64,000 bases of DNA, taken from assembly GCA_965237405.1 (NCBI GenBank), contig OZ250139.1, forward strand, positions 4,464,001-4,528,000, written 5' to 3'. Below are positions 27,359-36,166 of the stretch, piece by piece (within the stretch, counting starts at the first letter, position 1; each line of letters starts with the position of its first letter). The notes under the pieces are model-generated. The model had not been told where the DNA came from, made no database searches, and saw only the letters and a list, made by a program, of their open reading frames with translations. The stretch comes from CAUZIB01 sp963663925 (GTDB lineage Bacteria; Acidobacteriota; Vicinamibacteria; Vicinamibacterales; UBA8438). Both the position numbers and the translations under genes were made by a program.

Positions 27359-28051
27359 ATGACGACATCGTTCAAGAAGTCGACGAGCCGGGAGTACTTC
27401 GAGGCGATCGTCGTAGCGGTCATCCTGGCGCTGTTTATCCGGACGTGGGCGTTCCAGGCCTTCAAGATCCCGACGGGATCGATGGAGCGGAGTCTGCTCA
27501 TAGGGGACCATCTGCTGGTCAATAAGTTTGTCTTCGCCCCGACCGCGACGTCCATTGAGCGGATGTTGCTACCGACTAGCCAGGTAGCGCGGGGGGATAT
27601 CCTCGTCTTTAAGTATCCCGAACAGCCCGACCGGGATTTTATTAAGCGTGTCATCGGATTGCCCGGTGAGACGCTCGAGGTCCGGGATAAGGTTGTCTAC
27701 ATCGATGGAACGAAGCTCTACGAACCCTATCTGCGCGAACAGAGGCTAATGTCGCATCCAGGAACGATTGTGCTCGACCGGCGTGACAATTTCGGTCCGG
27801 TGTCGATTCCGAGCCGCCACTACTTCATGATGGGCGATAATCGCGACAATTCACAGGATAGCCGGTTTTGGGGGTTGCTGCCCCACGAGCACCTGAAAGG
27901 TAAGGCGATGGTGATCTACTGGTCTTTTGATGGGGCCTCAGAGCTTGTTCCCCAGACAGGTCTCTGGGCCACGTTACGCCGACTGGTCTCGGTCTTCATC
28001 AACTTCTTTTCGGGGACTCGCTGGGATCGGATGCTCCAACAGGTCCGGTAG
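27359..28051 (+). CDS. lepB: Signal peptidase I LepB
   Basis: Inner-membrane serine protease that removes signal peptides from exported proteins. 230 residues. One N-terminal membrane helix (about 15-33), then the nucleophile Ser41 in KIPTGSM, and the general base Lys96 in DFIKRVIGLPGE (box D). The further family box MMGDNRDNSQDSRFWG is at about 155. The start is the ATG immediately after the lepA stop. It would process the many signal-peptide proteins encoded in this window. It converges on yggU with only about 10 nt between stops. Confidence 0.96.
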   Translation: MTTSFKKSTSREYFEAIVVAVILALFIRTWAFQAFKIPTGSMERSLLIGDHLLVNKFVFAPTATSIERMLLPTSQVARGDILVFKYPEQPDRDFIKRVIGLPGETLEVRDKVVYIDGTKLYEPYLREQRLMSHPGTIVLDRRDNFGPVSIPSRHYFMMGDNRDNSQDSRFWGLLPHEHLKGKAMVIYWSFDGASELVPQTGLWATLRRLVSVFINFFSGTRWDRMLQQVR

Positions 28052-28061
28052 CGGCCGGCGA

Positions 28062-28388
28062 CTAGAGTCTCGGTGACACTAGGTGTGCCAGCACTGTTTC
28101 TGGCGCCAGGCCTTTGACTTGAACTTCCTTGTTGCGAGAGTGGTGCCCTCGAGTAACCGTGACGGCGGCCTTCGGTACGCCGAGCGCCTCAGAGAGAAGT
28201 CGAACCAGGGCCTCGTTAGCGGCGCCGCCTACCGCTGCGGCGCGTACACGGCAAAGGGTCGCATCGCCCCGGAGCCCGTCGAGTCCGGTCATGCGCGCCC
28301 TCGGAATGACACGGACCTTGAATCGAGACCCTACCAGTGTTGCCGTAATCTGCAGCATCGATTCTCGCTCCCGAGGCGCTCGCGTCAT
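28062..28388 (-). CDS. YggU family protein (UPF0235/DUF167)
   Basis: 108 residues. The conserved core FKVRVIPRARMTGLDG, RVRAAAVGGAANEALVRLLSEALGVPKAAVTV and GHHSRNKEVQVKGL is characteristic of UPF0235, a small alpha/beta fold whose biochemical role is unknown. The ATG overlaps the yggS stop (ATGA). The yggS-yggU association is common in bacteria. The first nine residues are basic and not conserved, so a start at the internal ATG (MLQITATL) is possible. Confidence 0.88.
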   Translation of the reverse strand: MTRAPRERESMLQITATLVGSRFKVRVIPRARMTGLDGLRGDATLCRVRAAAVGGAANEALVRLLSEALGVPKAAVTVTRGHHSRNKEVQVKGLAPETVLAHLVSPRL

Positions 28389-29128
28389 TTGAGGAACACT
28401 GGGTGTAAGGGGGTGTCCGGTCGTGGACCGAAGAGAGCAGTGCCCACGCGGATGATCGTGGCACCTTCTTCTACCGCGACTTCCAGATCTCGACTCATGC
28501 CCATTGAAAGCTCACTCAGCATCGTGGGATTGATGCCGGCTCGCATCAATTGGTTGCGTAGCTCTCGGAGTTTGCGAAAGAATGGCCGCATTGCCTCTGG
28601 GTCTTCGGACCAGGGTGGAAGAATCATCAGACCACGAACGCGTACGTGCTCGCATCGAGCAGCGGCCTCAAAGACATCTTGCGCTTTGCTCGCGGCGACC
28701 CCGGACTTCTGAGCTTCCCTTCCCAGGTTGATCTGCACCAGTAGAATTGGAGCAGTTCCAGCGTCTCCGGCCGCGCGGTCGAGTCGCATGAGGAGATCGA
28801 TGCTGTCAACCGAGTGTATCCAGGCAAAGGATGACGCCGCTCGTCGGGCCTTGTTCGACTGAAGGTGGCCGATTAGGTGCCACGTGACGTGGAGGTCCGA
28901 GGATGCCTCGATCTTCTGCAGGGCTTCTTGGATGCGACTCTCACCCAAGTCTTCCAGCCCAGCCGCCGCAGCGGCCCTAGCGTGACTCAACGGAAACTTC
29001 TTTGAGACTGCCACGATGCGGACCGAGGCGGGGTCTCGGCCGACGTGTGTAGCCGCTCTTGCGAGTCGTGACCGGACGTTTTCTGCGTTGGCAGCAATCG
29101 AGTCCGGGAGTGGGCATTCGGGAAACAC
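28385..29128 (-). CDS. YggS family pyridoxal-phosphate homeostasis protein
   Basis: 247 residues of the PLPBP/YggS fold-type III family, a PLP-binding protein with no known catalytic activity that helps balance vitamin B6. The PLP lysine lies in VRIVAVSKKFPLSHA; downstream are LGESRIQEALQKI, WHLIGHLQSNKAR, HSVDSIDL, GLMILPPW and LSMGMSRDLEVAVEEGATIIRVGTALFG, all family motifs. The start is GTG at 29128. It sits downstream of the dinG-like helicase by 56 nt and upstream of yggU, probably in the same transcript. Confidence 0.94.
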   Translation of the reverse strand: MFPECPLPDSIAANAENVRSRLARAATHVGRDPASVRIVAVSKKFPLSHARAAAAAGLEDLGESRIQEALQKIEASSDLHVTWHLIGHLQSNKARRAASSFAWIHSVDSIDLLMRLDRAAGDAGTAPILLVQINLGREAQKSGVAASKAQDVFEAAARCEHVRVRGLMILPPWSEDPEAMRPFFRKLRELRNQLMRAGINPTMLSELSMGMSRDLEVAVEEGATIIRVGTALFGPRPDTPLHPVFLK

Positions 29129-29184
29129 CGATCTTCAGGGTCGCGCTGATAGTGGGGCGCAGACTGTCACACGACAAGTTTACT

Positions 29185-31179
29185 TCACTCGTCGAACGTT
29201 GAGTCCGGGGAGGCGTGGTTCTGCATGAACCGAGCTACGTCCGACAACTCGTGCGTCACGGGCGCGGGTGGGAGGCTCGCCAAGAACCGACGACCGTAGC
29301 CTCTTGTTCGTATTCGAGGGTCGAAAAGTGCTAAGACGCCACGGTCGTTGCGGTGACGGATGAGACGGCCCAGCCCCTGCTGAAGCGAGAGGATCGCCAG
29401 CGGCACTTGGTAGTCTTGAAACGGGTCACCGCCGCGCTCGGCGGTCGCCTCCATGCGGGCAGCCGTGATCGGGTCGCCCGGTGACGCGAACGGCAGCTTG
29501 TCGACTGCAACGCAGCTCAACGCCTCGCCGACTACATCAACACCTTGCCAGAAGCTGGAAGTGCCCAATAGCACGGAGTTTGGGGTCGTTCTGAACTCGC
29601 GGAGCAAGACGCTTCGTGGAGCGGTGCCCTGGACGAGCAGGGGAAAGTCGAGGGTCACGACCAATCGCTCGTGAACGGCCCTGAGGTTGGCGTAACTCGT
29701 GAACAGGACGAATGCCCGACCCCGGGTGGCCGTCAAGAGACGGACAAGCTCGCTGGCGACGGACGCTGGAAATCGTTCGTCTCGTGGGTCTGATATATGA
29801 CGCGGCAAATACAGAATGGTTTGAGTGTGAAAGTCGAACTCTGATGCCAAGCGCATCTCGAGCGCCTCGTTTATTCCAAGTCGCTCCTTGATATAGTCGA
29901 ACGACGCATCCACGGTGAGGGTGGCCGACGTCAGGACTGTGCCTTGGTACCGCTGGAGCAGGGTCTCTCGGACGATCGCGGAAACGTCGATGGGAGACGC
30001 TCGGAAGAAGATGCCCTTGCCCCGCCGTTCCAAAAAGTACACGAAAGCAGGATCATCCGCAGCCACGAGGATGGCAAGCTGTTCTTTTAGCTCGGTTGCC
30101 CGACGAGCGAGCGCCACCATATCCTCCGACACCTCGTGTACCCGTTCCAGCGTGCCGGCGATGTCGGAGAGTGTCGCCATTAAGGCTCCGCTGGCATCGT
30201 GAACTGGGATCAGCGTCTCCGCAAGAACTCGGCTGCGCTCTCCGGTTGTAGAAAGCGAGAGTAACACGCCGAAAAAGACGTATGCATGCTCCGCCATCCG
30301 TTCGGCGAGTCGGTGCACGTCGTCAGATAACTGGACGTCCAGAGTCTGATCTGCCCCGACAACCCGGTGGATGTCTCGACTGAGTTCGTCAAGGCGGTAG
30401 TTGCTCACGGTGATGCCGAAGTATTGTGTCGCGACGTCCTCCAGCTGATGCGCTTCATCAATAACGGCATAGCCGCACGCCGGAATGACCTCGCCGTACG
30501 CGCTCTGCCGCACGCTGGCGTCCGCGCAGAGCAGATGGTGGTTCACGATGACGATGTCAGATTCCATGGCACGTCGTCGCATTCGTGTGACGAAACACTC
30601 GTCGTACAGCGGACAGTCGACCCCGATGCAGTTCTCCGACGCTGCCGAAATCTCTTTCCACAGCGGGAGATCGTCGGGGAGATCTTCGACCTCGGACCGA
30701 TCACCGGTCTCAGTTTGAGTTGCCCACTGACCGATCGTTTCGAGGTACGCACGTTCGACCGTAGTCATGGGCTCATCGCTCTGCCGGACACCGTCGAAGC
30801 GGTGGAGGCAAAGGTAGTTGCCACGTCCTTTCATATAGGTTGCCGTGAACGGTACGTTCAGTGCGTTCCGTAGCTCGGGGAGATCTTTTTCGTAGATCTG
30901 GTCCTGGAGATTCTTAGTGGCGGTTGACACCAGGACTCGCTCGCGGCTCAGGATGGCGGGTACGAGATAAGCGAGCGTCTTCCCCGTTCCGGTTCCCGCT
31001 TCTGCGAGCAGCACGCCGCCGCCCTCGAAAATATCAGAGGCCGCCACGGCCATTTCCCGCTGACTGGATCGCGGCTCGAACGCCGGCAGGGCATGTGAAA
31101 GCAAGCCGTCGTCCGCGAACGCCTCAGCGACGAGGGTTCTTAGGTTGTGGGGTCGGGGTAGAGCGGAAACTTCCGGCAC
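29185..31179 (-). CDS. DinG/YoaA-type iron-sulfur DNA helicase
   Basis: Superfamily 2 XPD-like 5'-3' helicase. 664 residues. Walker A is AEAGTGTGKT at 59-68; motif Ia VLVSTATKNLQDQI; the iron-sulfur cluster is supported by cysteines in GRGNYLCLHRF and in NCIGVDCPLYDECF; Walker B is VIDEAHQLED. C-terminal motifs include FASFWQGVD-like GTSSFWQGVDVVGE and the arginine-finger region QGLGRLIRHRNDRG. It lacks the N-terminal exonuclease domain of Gram-positive DinG. Start GTG at 31179 lies 40 nt inside the end of glyA; no better in-frame start was seen. Confidence 0.92.
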   Translation of the reverse strand: MPEVSALPRPHNLRTLVAEAFADDGLLSHALPAFEPRSSQREMAVAASDIFEGGGVLLAEAGTGTGKTLAYLVPAILSRERVLVSTATKNLQDQIYEKDLPELRNALNVPFTATYMKGRGNYLCLHRFDGVRQSDEPMTTVERAYLETIGQWATQTETGDRSEVEDLPDDLPLWKEISAASENCIGVDCPLYDECFVTRMRRRAMESDIVIVNHHLLCADASVRQSAYGEVIPACGYAVIDEAHQLEDVATQYFGITVSNYRLDELSRDIHRVVGADQTLDVQLSDDVHRLAERMAEHAYVFFGVLLSLSTTGERSRVLAETLIPVHDASGALMATLSDIAGTLERVHEVSEDMVALARRATELKEQLAILVAADDPAFVYFLERRGKGIFFRASPIDVSAIVRETLLQRYQGTVLTSATLTVDASFDYIKERLGINEALEMRLASEFDFHTQTILYLPRHISDPRDERFPASVASELVRLLTATRGRAFVLFTSYANLRAVHERLVVTLDFPLLVQGTAPRSVLLREFRTTPNSVLLGTSSFWQGVDVVGEALSCVAVDKLPFASPGDPITAARMEATAERGGDPFQDYQVPLAILSLQQGLGRLIRHRNDRGVLALFDPRIRTRGYGRRFLASLPPAPVTHELSDVARFMQNHASPDSTFDE

Positions 31180-32423
31180 AGGTCTTCGATTGTGGTCCGG
31201 ACCCCGGTCACGAGGTCCCCATCATCTGGGGCTGCGAGAACACGACTGATGAGATCACCGATCTCATCCATCTGGGTCTCGCGCATGCCCCGTGTCGTAA
31301 CGGCTGGAGTGCCCAATCTGATACCGCTCGCGACCATCGGTGGATTCTTGTCGAATGGGATCGCGTTCTTGTTGACGGTGATGCCGGCCCTGCCGAGGGC
31401 TGCCTCGGCCACCTTTCCCGTGAGTCCCTTCGAGAACACGTCGACGAGCAGCAGGTGGTTGTCGGTCCCACCGCTGACGAGCCGGAAGCCGTTCGACGAC
31501 AACGAACCTGCGAGTCGTTTCGCGTTCGCGACGATCTGTCGTTGGTAGTCGGCGAATGCTGGTTCGGCGGCCAGTTTTAAGCACACGGCTTTGGCAGCGA
31601 TAACATGCATCAGTGGCCCGCCCTGGACACCTGGGAAAATGGCCTTGTTGAGCGACTTCGCGTGCTCCTTCCGGCACAGTACGAGCCCACCTCGTGGACC
31701 GCGGAGCGTCTTGTGTGTGGTCGTGGTCACAAAGTCCGAGTGCGGCACGGGGCTTGGGTGGATTCCGGCCGCCACGAGTCCGGCGATGTGCGCCATATCG
31801 GTAACCACGGCGGACCCGACTTCTGACGCGACGCGAGCGATACGCTCGAAATCGATCACTCGCGGGTAAGCGCTCGCACCGACCATGATCATCTGTGGTC
31901 GGCGTTCGCGTGCAAGCCGCTCCAGCTCTTCGTAGTCGATTCGCTCGTCATCCTGTTGTACACCGTAGGACACGATGTCGTAGAGCTGCCCTGAGAAGTT
32001 GAGTGGGTGACCATGGGTGAGGTGCCCGCCGTGCGCTAGGCTCATCCCGAGAACGGTTGCCCCGGGCTTCAGTAATGAGAAATAGACCGACATGTTCGCC
32101 TGCGCTCCCGAGTGCGGCTGGACGTTCGCGTGGTCGGCGCCGAACAGCGCCTTGGCGCGGTCTATGGCGAGCTGCTCGGCGACATCTACGAACTCGCAAC
32201 CCCCGTAGTAGCGTCGCCCCGGATAGCCTTCGGCATACTTGTTAGTGAGCACCGATCCCGTAGCTTCCAGCACGGCCGTGCTGACGAAATTCTCGGAGGC
32301 GATCAGTTCGATTCCGGTGTTCTGCCGGTTGACTTCATCCCGAATCGCTTGAGTGATCTCGGGATCCGCGTCGGCGATGGTTCGCATCATCTCATGTGCA
32401 ACGGACTCCACGGTGTTCGTCAT
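31140..32423 (-). CDS. glyA: Serine hydroxymethyltransferase GlyA
   Basis: PLP enzyme interconverting serine and glycine with tetrahydrofolate, the main source of one-carbon units. 427 residues. Contexts seen: ELIASENFVSTAVLEA, NKYAEGYPGRRYYGG, NVQPHSGAQANM, VVTDMAHIAGLVAAG, and the PLP lysine motif TTTTHKTLRGPRGG at about 230. The C-terminal GIRLGTPAVTTRG is also typical. Its ATG overlaps the rpiB stop by four bases (ATGA), so rpiB-glyA are coupled. No glycine riboswitch is visible upstream of rpiB. The folate it needs could be glutamylated by FolC encoded in this window. Confidence 0.97.
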   Translation of the reverse strand: MTNTVESVAHEMMRTIADADPEITQAIRDEVNRQNTGIELIASENFVSTAVLEATGSVLTNKYAEGYPGRRYYGGCEFVDVAEQLAIDRAKALFGADHANVQPHSGAQANMSVYFSLLKPGATVLGMSLAHGGHLTHGHPLNFSGQLYDIVSYGVQQDDERIDYEELERLARERRPQMIMVGASAYPRVIDFERIARVASEVGSAVVTDMAHIAGLVAAGIHPSPVPHSDFVTTTTHKTLRGPRGGLVLCRKEHAKSLNKAIFPGVQGGPLMHVIAAKAVCLKLAAEPAFADYQRQIVANAKRLAGSLSSNGFRLVSGGTDNHLLLVDVFSKGLTGKVAEAALGRAGITVNKNAIPFDKNPPMVASGIRLGTPAVTTRGMRETQMDEIGDLISRVLAAPDDGDLVTGVRTTIEDLCRKFPLYPDPTT

Positions 32424-32893
32424 CTCGTCCTTTTAACCGGTGATGCCGCGTCGTGCGATGCTTCGAGTTCGGTGATCTTGTCGACCCGACGTTGGTGGCG
32501 CCCGCCACTGAACGGGGTCGTCAAGAACGCTTCGACGGCAGCAATCGCATGCTTGACTGACAGGACTCGAGCCCCGAGCGTCAGCACGTTGGCGTCATTG
32601 TGCTCGCGTGCCAATCGCGCATCGTCAGCGTCGTTGACGCGCGCGGCGCGAATACCTCCAACTTTGTTGGCGGCGATCGACATGCCGATCCCCGACCCGC
32701 AGATGAGAATGCCGCGGTCGGAGTCACCCACGGCAACGCTTCGGGCTACTTGGGCTGCGTAGTCGGGATAATCGACGGACTCGTCTGTCGCCGGTCCAAA
32801 ATCTTGAACAGTAAGGTCCCGCGCGTCGAGCGCTTGCCGAATACGCGCCTTAAGCTTGACGCCAGCGTGGTCCGAGGCCAGCGCGATCCGCAT
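32420..32893 (-). CDS. rpiB: Ribose-5-phosphate isomerase B
   Basis: Interconverts ribose 5-phosphate and ribulose 5-phosphate in the pentose phosphate pathway. 157 residues, the normal RpiB/LacAB size. Motifs: RIALASDHAGVKLKARI at the N-terminus (Asp and His of the active site), DYPDYAAQVARSV, GILICGSGIGMSIAANK with the active-site cysteine, and RVNDADDARLAREHNDANVLTLGARV. It leads the rpiB-glyA-dinG-yggS-yggU unit. rpiB-glyA adjacency is known in several phyla. The alternative, a LacA/LacB sugar isomerase subunit, is unlikely for a single gene outside a sugar operon. Confidence 0.94.
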   Translation of the reverse strand: MRIALASDHAGVKLKARIRQALDARDLTVQDFGPATDESVDYPDYAAQVARSVAVGDSDRGILICGSGIGMSIAANKVGGIRAARVNDADDARLAREHNDANVLTLGARVLSVKHAIAAVEAFLTTPFSGGRHQRRVDKITELEASHDAASPVKRTR

Positions 32894-32985
32894 GATGAAA
32901 TTGTACTATAGCGGCTCGCCGGGCCTTGGTTCCGGAAACCCATGTCGACATGGGTCGAGTCAGATAGCCCCTCGTTATCTCCGTT

Positions 32986-33579
32986 GTGAACGTCACGGCG
33001 CACGGAGAGCATTGCGTGCGGGCTGGGCACCTTTGGGTCCGACGGGTGGACATCGACACGGTCGACGCGCAGGGTGTAGACCGTTCAGCTGTCCCTAATC
33101 TGTGATCGGCTCGTCGAACTTGTTCGCCCCACTGGCATTCTCGCCCGTAACGAAGCACATGTCCGAGCGCTCGAGGGGTTGCCGCGCTGGTCCGTCGAGG
33201 GGATCGCTTCGACACGATCATCGTCGATCACCTAGGGATGGCCAGTAGAGGGAACGCGATACCGAAGGTTGTGGCTGCTCACAAGAAGGATCTGAACGTG
33301 CTGGCCTTCGGGTTGCTCGCGCCGGAAGGCATCCTTATTACCTGTAGCCGTTCTCGCCATTTCGATGAGATGTTGTTTGGAGGATTGGTTGCGGAAGCAG
33401 CGAACGACGCGAAGGTAAGGGCACTCCTTATTGAAAAACGCCTCCCTTGTCGTGACCATCCGGTTCTGCTGGGCGTCCCCGAGACGGCGCACCTGAAATG
33501 TCTCGTTGTCCGCCGGATTGAGCGAGGGTGCTATCTGGCGATCTCGGAGCTGCGTTGTCGGCATGATATATTTCTATGA
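32986..33579 (+). pseudogene. Decayed RlmI-type 23S rRNA (cytosine-C5) methyltransferase
   Basis: Three stretches in two frames resemble successive parts of RlmI/YccW proteins. 32986-33105 reads HGEHCVRAGHLWVRRVDID (PUA-domain start) and ends in TGA. 33107-33195, in a different frame, reads RPTGILARNEAHVRALEGLP. 33205-33579, back in the first frame, reads RFDTIIVDHLGMASRG and then the C-terminal LAPEGILITCSRSRHFDEMLF, DHPVLLGVPETAHLKCLVV. The central SAM-binding part between the second and third stretches is missing, and so is much of the PUA-linked segment. I infer a relic with deletions, frameshifts and stops. The 33238 reading frame alone would be a 113-codon fragment without catalytic core. 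Confidence 0.8.
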
Positions 33580-33607
33580 CAACCCGCCCACCGAAGGAGT
33601 TATACAG

Positions 33608-35311
33608 ATGGCAGTCGCGAGTTCTTCTTCAACCCGCCAGGTCTTCGACTACGGCGATGCCTATCCAAACTCTCGCAAGGTCTATGTGGAAGCGAATCGC
33701 GTTCGCGTGCCGATGCGCGAAGTGAGTCTGAGTGGCGACGAGTCGCCAGTTCTTCTGTATGACACGAGTGGCACGCTCGGCGTCGACCCGCGATGCGGTC
33801 TTCCGGGAATTCGCCGAGACTGGATCGCGGAGCGCGCTGATGTCGAGGAAATTCGTGATGCTGCCGATTCGCTGGCGTCTGTGCCCAACGGCTTGCGTCG
33901 ACCGGTATTGAAGGGCACCGGACCAGTGACACAAATGCACTACGCACGCCGGGGTGAGATCACAGCCGAGATGGAGTTCGTTGCGATACGCGAGGGGTTT
34001 GACCCGGAGTTCGTCCGCTCCGAGGTGGCGCGCGGCCGAGCAATCATTCCCGCGAACATTAACCACCCAGAGCTCGAGCCGATGGCAATCGGTCGAAATT
34101 TCCTTGTCAAGATCAACGCCAATATCGGTAACTCTGCCGTAGGGTCATCCATCGACGAAGAGGTTGAGAAGCTACGGTGGGGAACGTTGTGGGGGGCCGA
34201 TACGATGATGGATCTGTCGACCGGCGAGAACATCCACGAGACGCGCGAATGGATCGTGCGTAACTCGCCGGTTCCGCTTGGGACGGTCCCGATCTACCAG
34301 GCGCTTAATAAGGTAGGTGGAATACCGGATGAGCTTACCTGGGAGATCTATCGCGACACGCTCATCGAGCAAGCGGAACAGGGTGTTGACTACTTTACTG
34401 TCCATGCCGGCGTACTCCTTCGCTACGTTCCAATGACCGCCCGCCGAGTTACCGGGATCGTGTCACGAGGCGGCGCGATCATGGCTAAGTGGTGTCTCGC
34501 ACATCATCAGGAAAACTTCACGTACACCCACTTCCGGGAGATCTGCGAGATTATGCGCGCCTACGATGTTGCCTTCTCGCTCGGCGACGGGCTGCGTCCT
34601 GGCTCAATCGCGGACGCGAACGATGAGGCCCAGTTCGCCGAGCTCAAGACCCAGGGCGAGCTAACTAGGATTGCATGGGAATACGATGTTCAGGTGATGA
34701 ACGAGGGGCCGGGGCATGTGCCCATGCACCTGATCAAGGAAAACATGGAAAAGCAGCTGGAGTGGTGTCAGGAGGCACCGTTCTACACACTTGGTCCACT
34801 CACTACCGATGTAGCCCCAGGCTACGATCACATCACGTCGGCCATCGGTGCCGCCATGATTGGCTGGTACGGTACTGCGATGTTGTGCTACGTGACGCCG
34901 AAAGAGCATCTTGGACTACCCAATCGCGATGATGTGAAGGCGGGCGTCGTAGCGTACAAGATCGCGGCTCATGCGGCTGACTTGGCCAAGGGGCATCCTC
35001 GTGCACAGGGCTGGGACGATACCCTGTCGAAGGCGCGATTTGAGTTCAGGTGGGAAGATCAGTTCAATCTCTCGCTTGACCCGGTGACGGCCCGCGCGTT
35101 TCACGACGAGACGCTGTCCGCGCAAGGGGCCAAGACGGCACACTTTTGTTCGATGTGCGGGCCGAAGTTTTGCAGCATGGAATTGACGCAGCAGTTACGC
35201 GACTTTGCAGCCGAGCGGGGTCTCGGTCACGACACCGCCGTAGAGGCCGGAATGCGCGAGAAGGCCGCTGAGTTCAGGAAAACGGGGCAGGTGTACGTTC
35301 CGAGCGAGTAG
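33608..35311 (+). CDS. thiC: Phosphomethylpyrimidine synthase ThiC
   Basis: Radical SAM enzyme converting aminoimidazole ribotide to HMP-phosphate for thiamine. 567 residues. Landmarks are TQMHYARRGEITAEMEFVAIREG, the long core with GADTMMDLSTGENIHETREWI, NEGPGHVPMHLI, and the C-terminal cluster-binding motif CSMCGPKFCSM at about 512-522, the unusual C-terminal position known for ThiC. Start ATG at 33608 with AAGGAG at 33594-33599; the frame is open upstream but runs into the RlmI relic. I see no TPP riboswitch consensus in the preceding 370 nt. No other thi genes are in the window. Confidence 0.97.
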   Translation: MAVASSSSTRQVFDYGDAYPNSRKVYVEANRVRVPMREVSLSGDESPVLLYDTSGTLGVDPRCGLPGIRRDWIAERADVEEIRDAADSLASVPNGLRRPVLKGTGPVTQMHYARRGEITAEMEFVAIREGFDPEFVRSEVARGRAIIPANINHPELEPMAIGRNFLVKINANIGNSAVGSSIDEEVEKLRWGTLWGADTMMDLSTGENIHETREWIVRNSPVPLGTVPIYQALNKVGGIPDELTWEIYRDTLIEQAEQGVDYFTVHAGVLLRYVPMTARRVTGIVSRGGAIMAKWCLAHHQENFTYTHFREICEIMRAYDVAFSLGDGLRPGSIADANDEAQFAELKTQGELTRIAWEYDVQVMNEGPGHVPMHLIKENMEKQLEWCQEAPFYTLGPLTTDVAPGYDHITSAIGAAMIGWYGTAMLCYVTPKEHLGLPNRDDVKAGVVAYKIAAHAADLAKGHPRAQGWDDTLSKARFEFRWEDQFNLSLDPVTARAFHDETLSAQGAKTAHFCSMCGPKFCSMELTQQLRDFAAERGLGHDTAVEAGMREKAAEFRKTGQVYVPSE

Positions 35312-35332
35312 CGGCGGGCGGTGTGCCGGTGC

Positions 35333-35818
35333 CTATCGGTCGGATTGATCTGCCGGTGGCGGAACGATCTGAATCACCGTTGGAAACCTTTCGTTGCCTG
35401 CGTTTGGTGTGGGGTTGAGGTAACCCTCCGACGCGTTCCAGGTGTAGTCCTTGATGGTCACTCCGGGTGGGAACGCCATACTTTCTTTGCGGAACCGGCC
35501 GACCTCGAACGTATGCGTGGCTGGGGCGTGGAAGACCCGGTCGCCGCGCTCGTCGAGCATCGCAGAGTAGTACCGCACCATCTCCACGAACGACGCCTGG
35601 GTGCCGAAGAGGTAGTATCGCTGACCCCGGCCCGCGTCGTATGACGTGAGGTAAACGGCCGTTGGGTAGATCGGCATACCCAGCGTGGCCTCGGTCGGCA
35701 CTTCCCGCTCGGGCTCTGCTGGCGCCTGTTCGGCGGCTTCGGCGCCTGACGACACAAGTATTGCAGATGTAATGGCGCTTAGGAGGACCACCCCCACGCT
35801 GAGGCGTCGGTGACTCAT
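35333..35818 (-). CDS. Secreted protein of unknown function
   Basis: 161 residues. An N-terminal signal peptide (MSHRRLSVGVVLLSAITSAI... with cleavage near SGAEA) is followed by an acidic/proline linker and a compact domain: LGMPIYPTAVYLTSYDAGRGQRYYL, FVEMVRYYSAMLDERGDRVF, GVTIKDYTW and a proline-rich C-terminus. I do not recognise a named family; the pattern looks like a conserved periplasmic domain, and a similar sequence type is frequent in acidobacterial proteomes in my recollection. Start at MSHRR is preferred over an ATG seven codons upstream because it begins the signal peptide. It converges with thiC, with about 20 nt between stops. Confidence 0.7.
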   Translation of the reverse strand: MSHRRLSVGVVLLSAITSAILVSSGAEAAEQAPAEPEREVPTEATLGMPIYPTAVYLTSYDAGRGQRYYLFGTQASFVEMVRYYSAMLDERGDRVFHAPATHTFEVGRFRKESMAFPPGVTIKDYTWNASEGYLNPTPNAGNERFPTVIQIVPPPADQSDR

Positions 35819-35839
35819 GACACCATTATCTGGAGCCAC

Positions 35840-36166
35840 GGACGGCTTCGCAAGTCATCCCGGCGCACGCGCCAGTGTGATTGGGTCACTCGCCATCAGT
35901 TCCGCCGTACTGTAATTGGGCCGCAGCGTTGATTCAGTCAGCGATTTAAAGGTCACGTGAGTTTGCAGCCGACCGAGGGGCCACTGAAATCGTAGGTAGT
36001 CCCTGCAGTCTGGTAGATGCGCTGCGGAAGATCGATACAATGTTCCAACATGTTCCCCTGAACGCAAATCCTGCTACCGCATACCTGTTCATCATGAAGC
36101 CATTTTCGGGACGTGGGGTGACGTCGCTGGTTATGACCTTACCCACCCACCGACGGATTAGCGGAT
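35840..36166. other. Intergenic region, no recognised gene
   Basis: About 320 nt on the minus-strand side between the radical SAM gene and the secreted protein. Two short minus-strand frames (around 36067-35855 and 36146-35946) overlap and neither resembles a family I know. They could be remnants of a lost gene, but nothing supports that firmly. It probably carries the promoter of the secreted protein. Confidence 0.45.

Noticed and set aside
35855..36146. Short minus-strand frames between the secreted protein and radical SAM gene
   Set aside because: They overlap each other, have no ribosome site and resemble no family.
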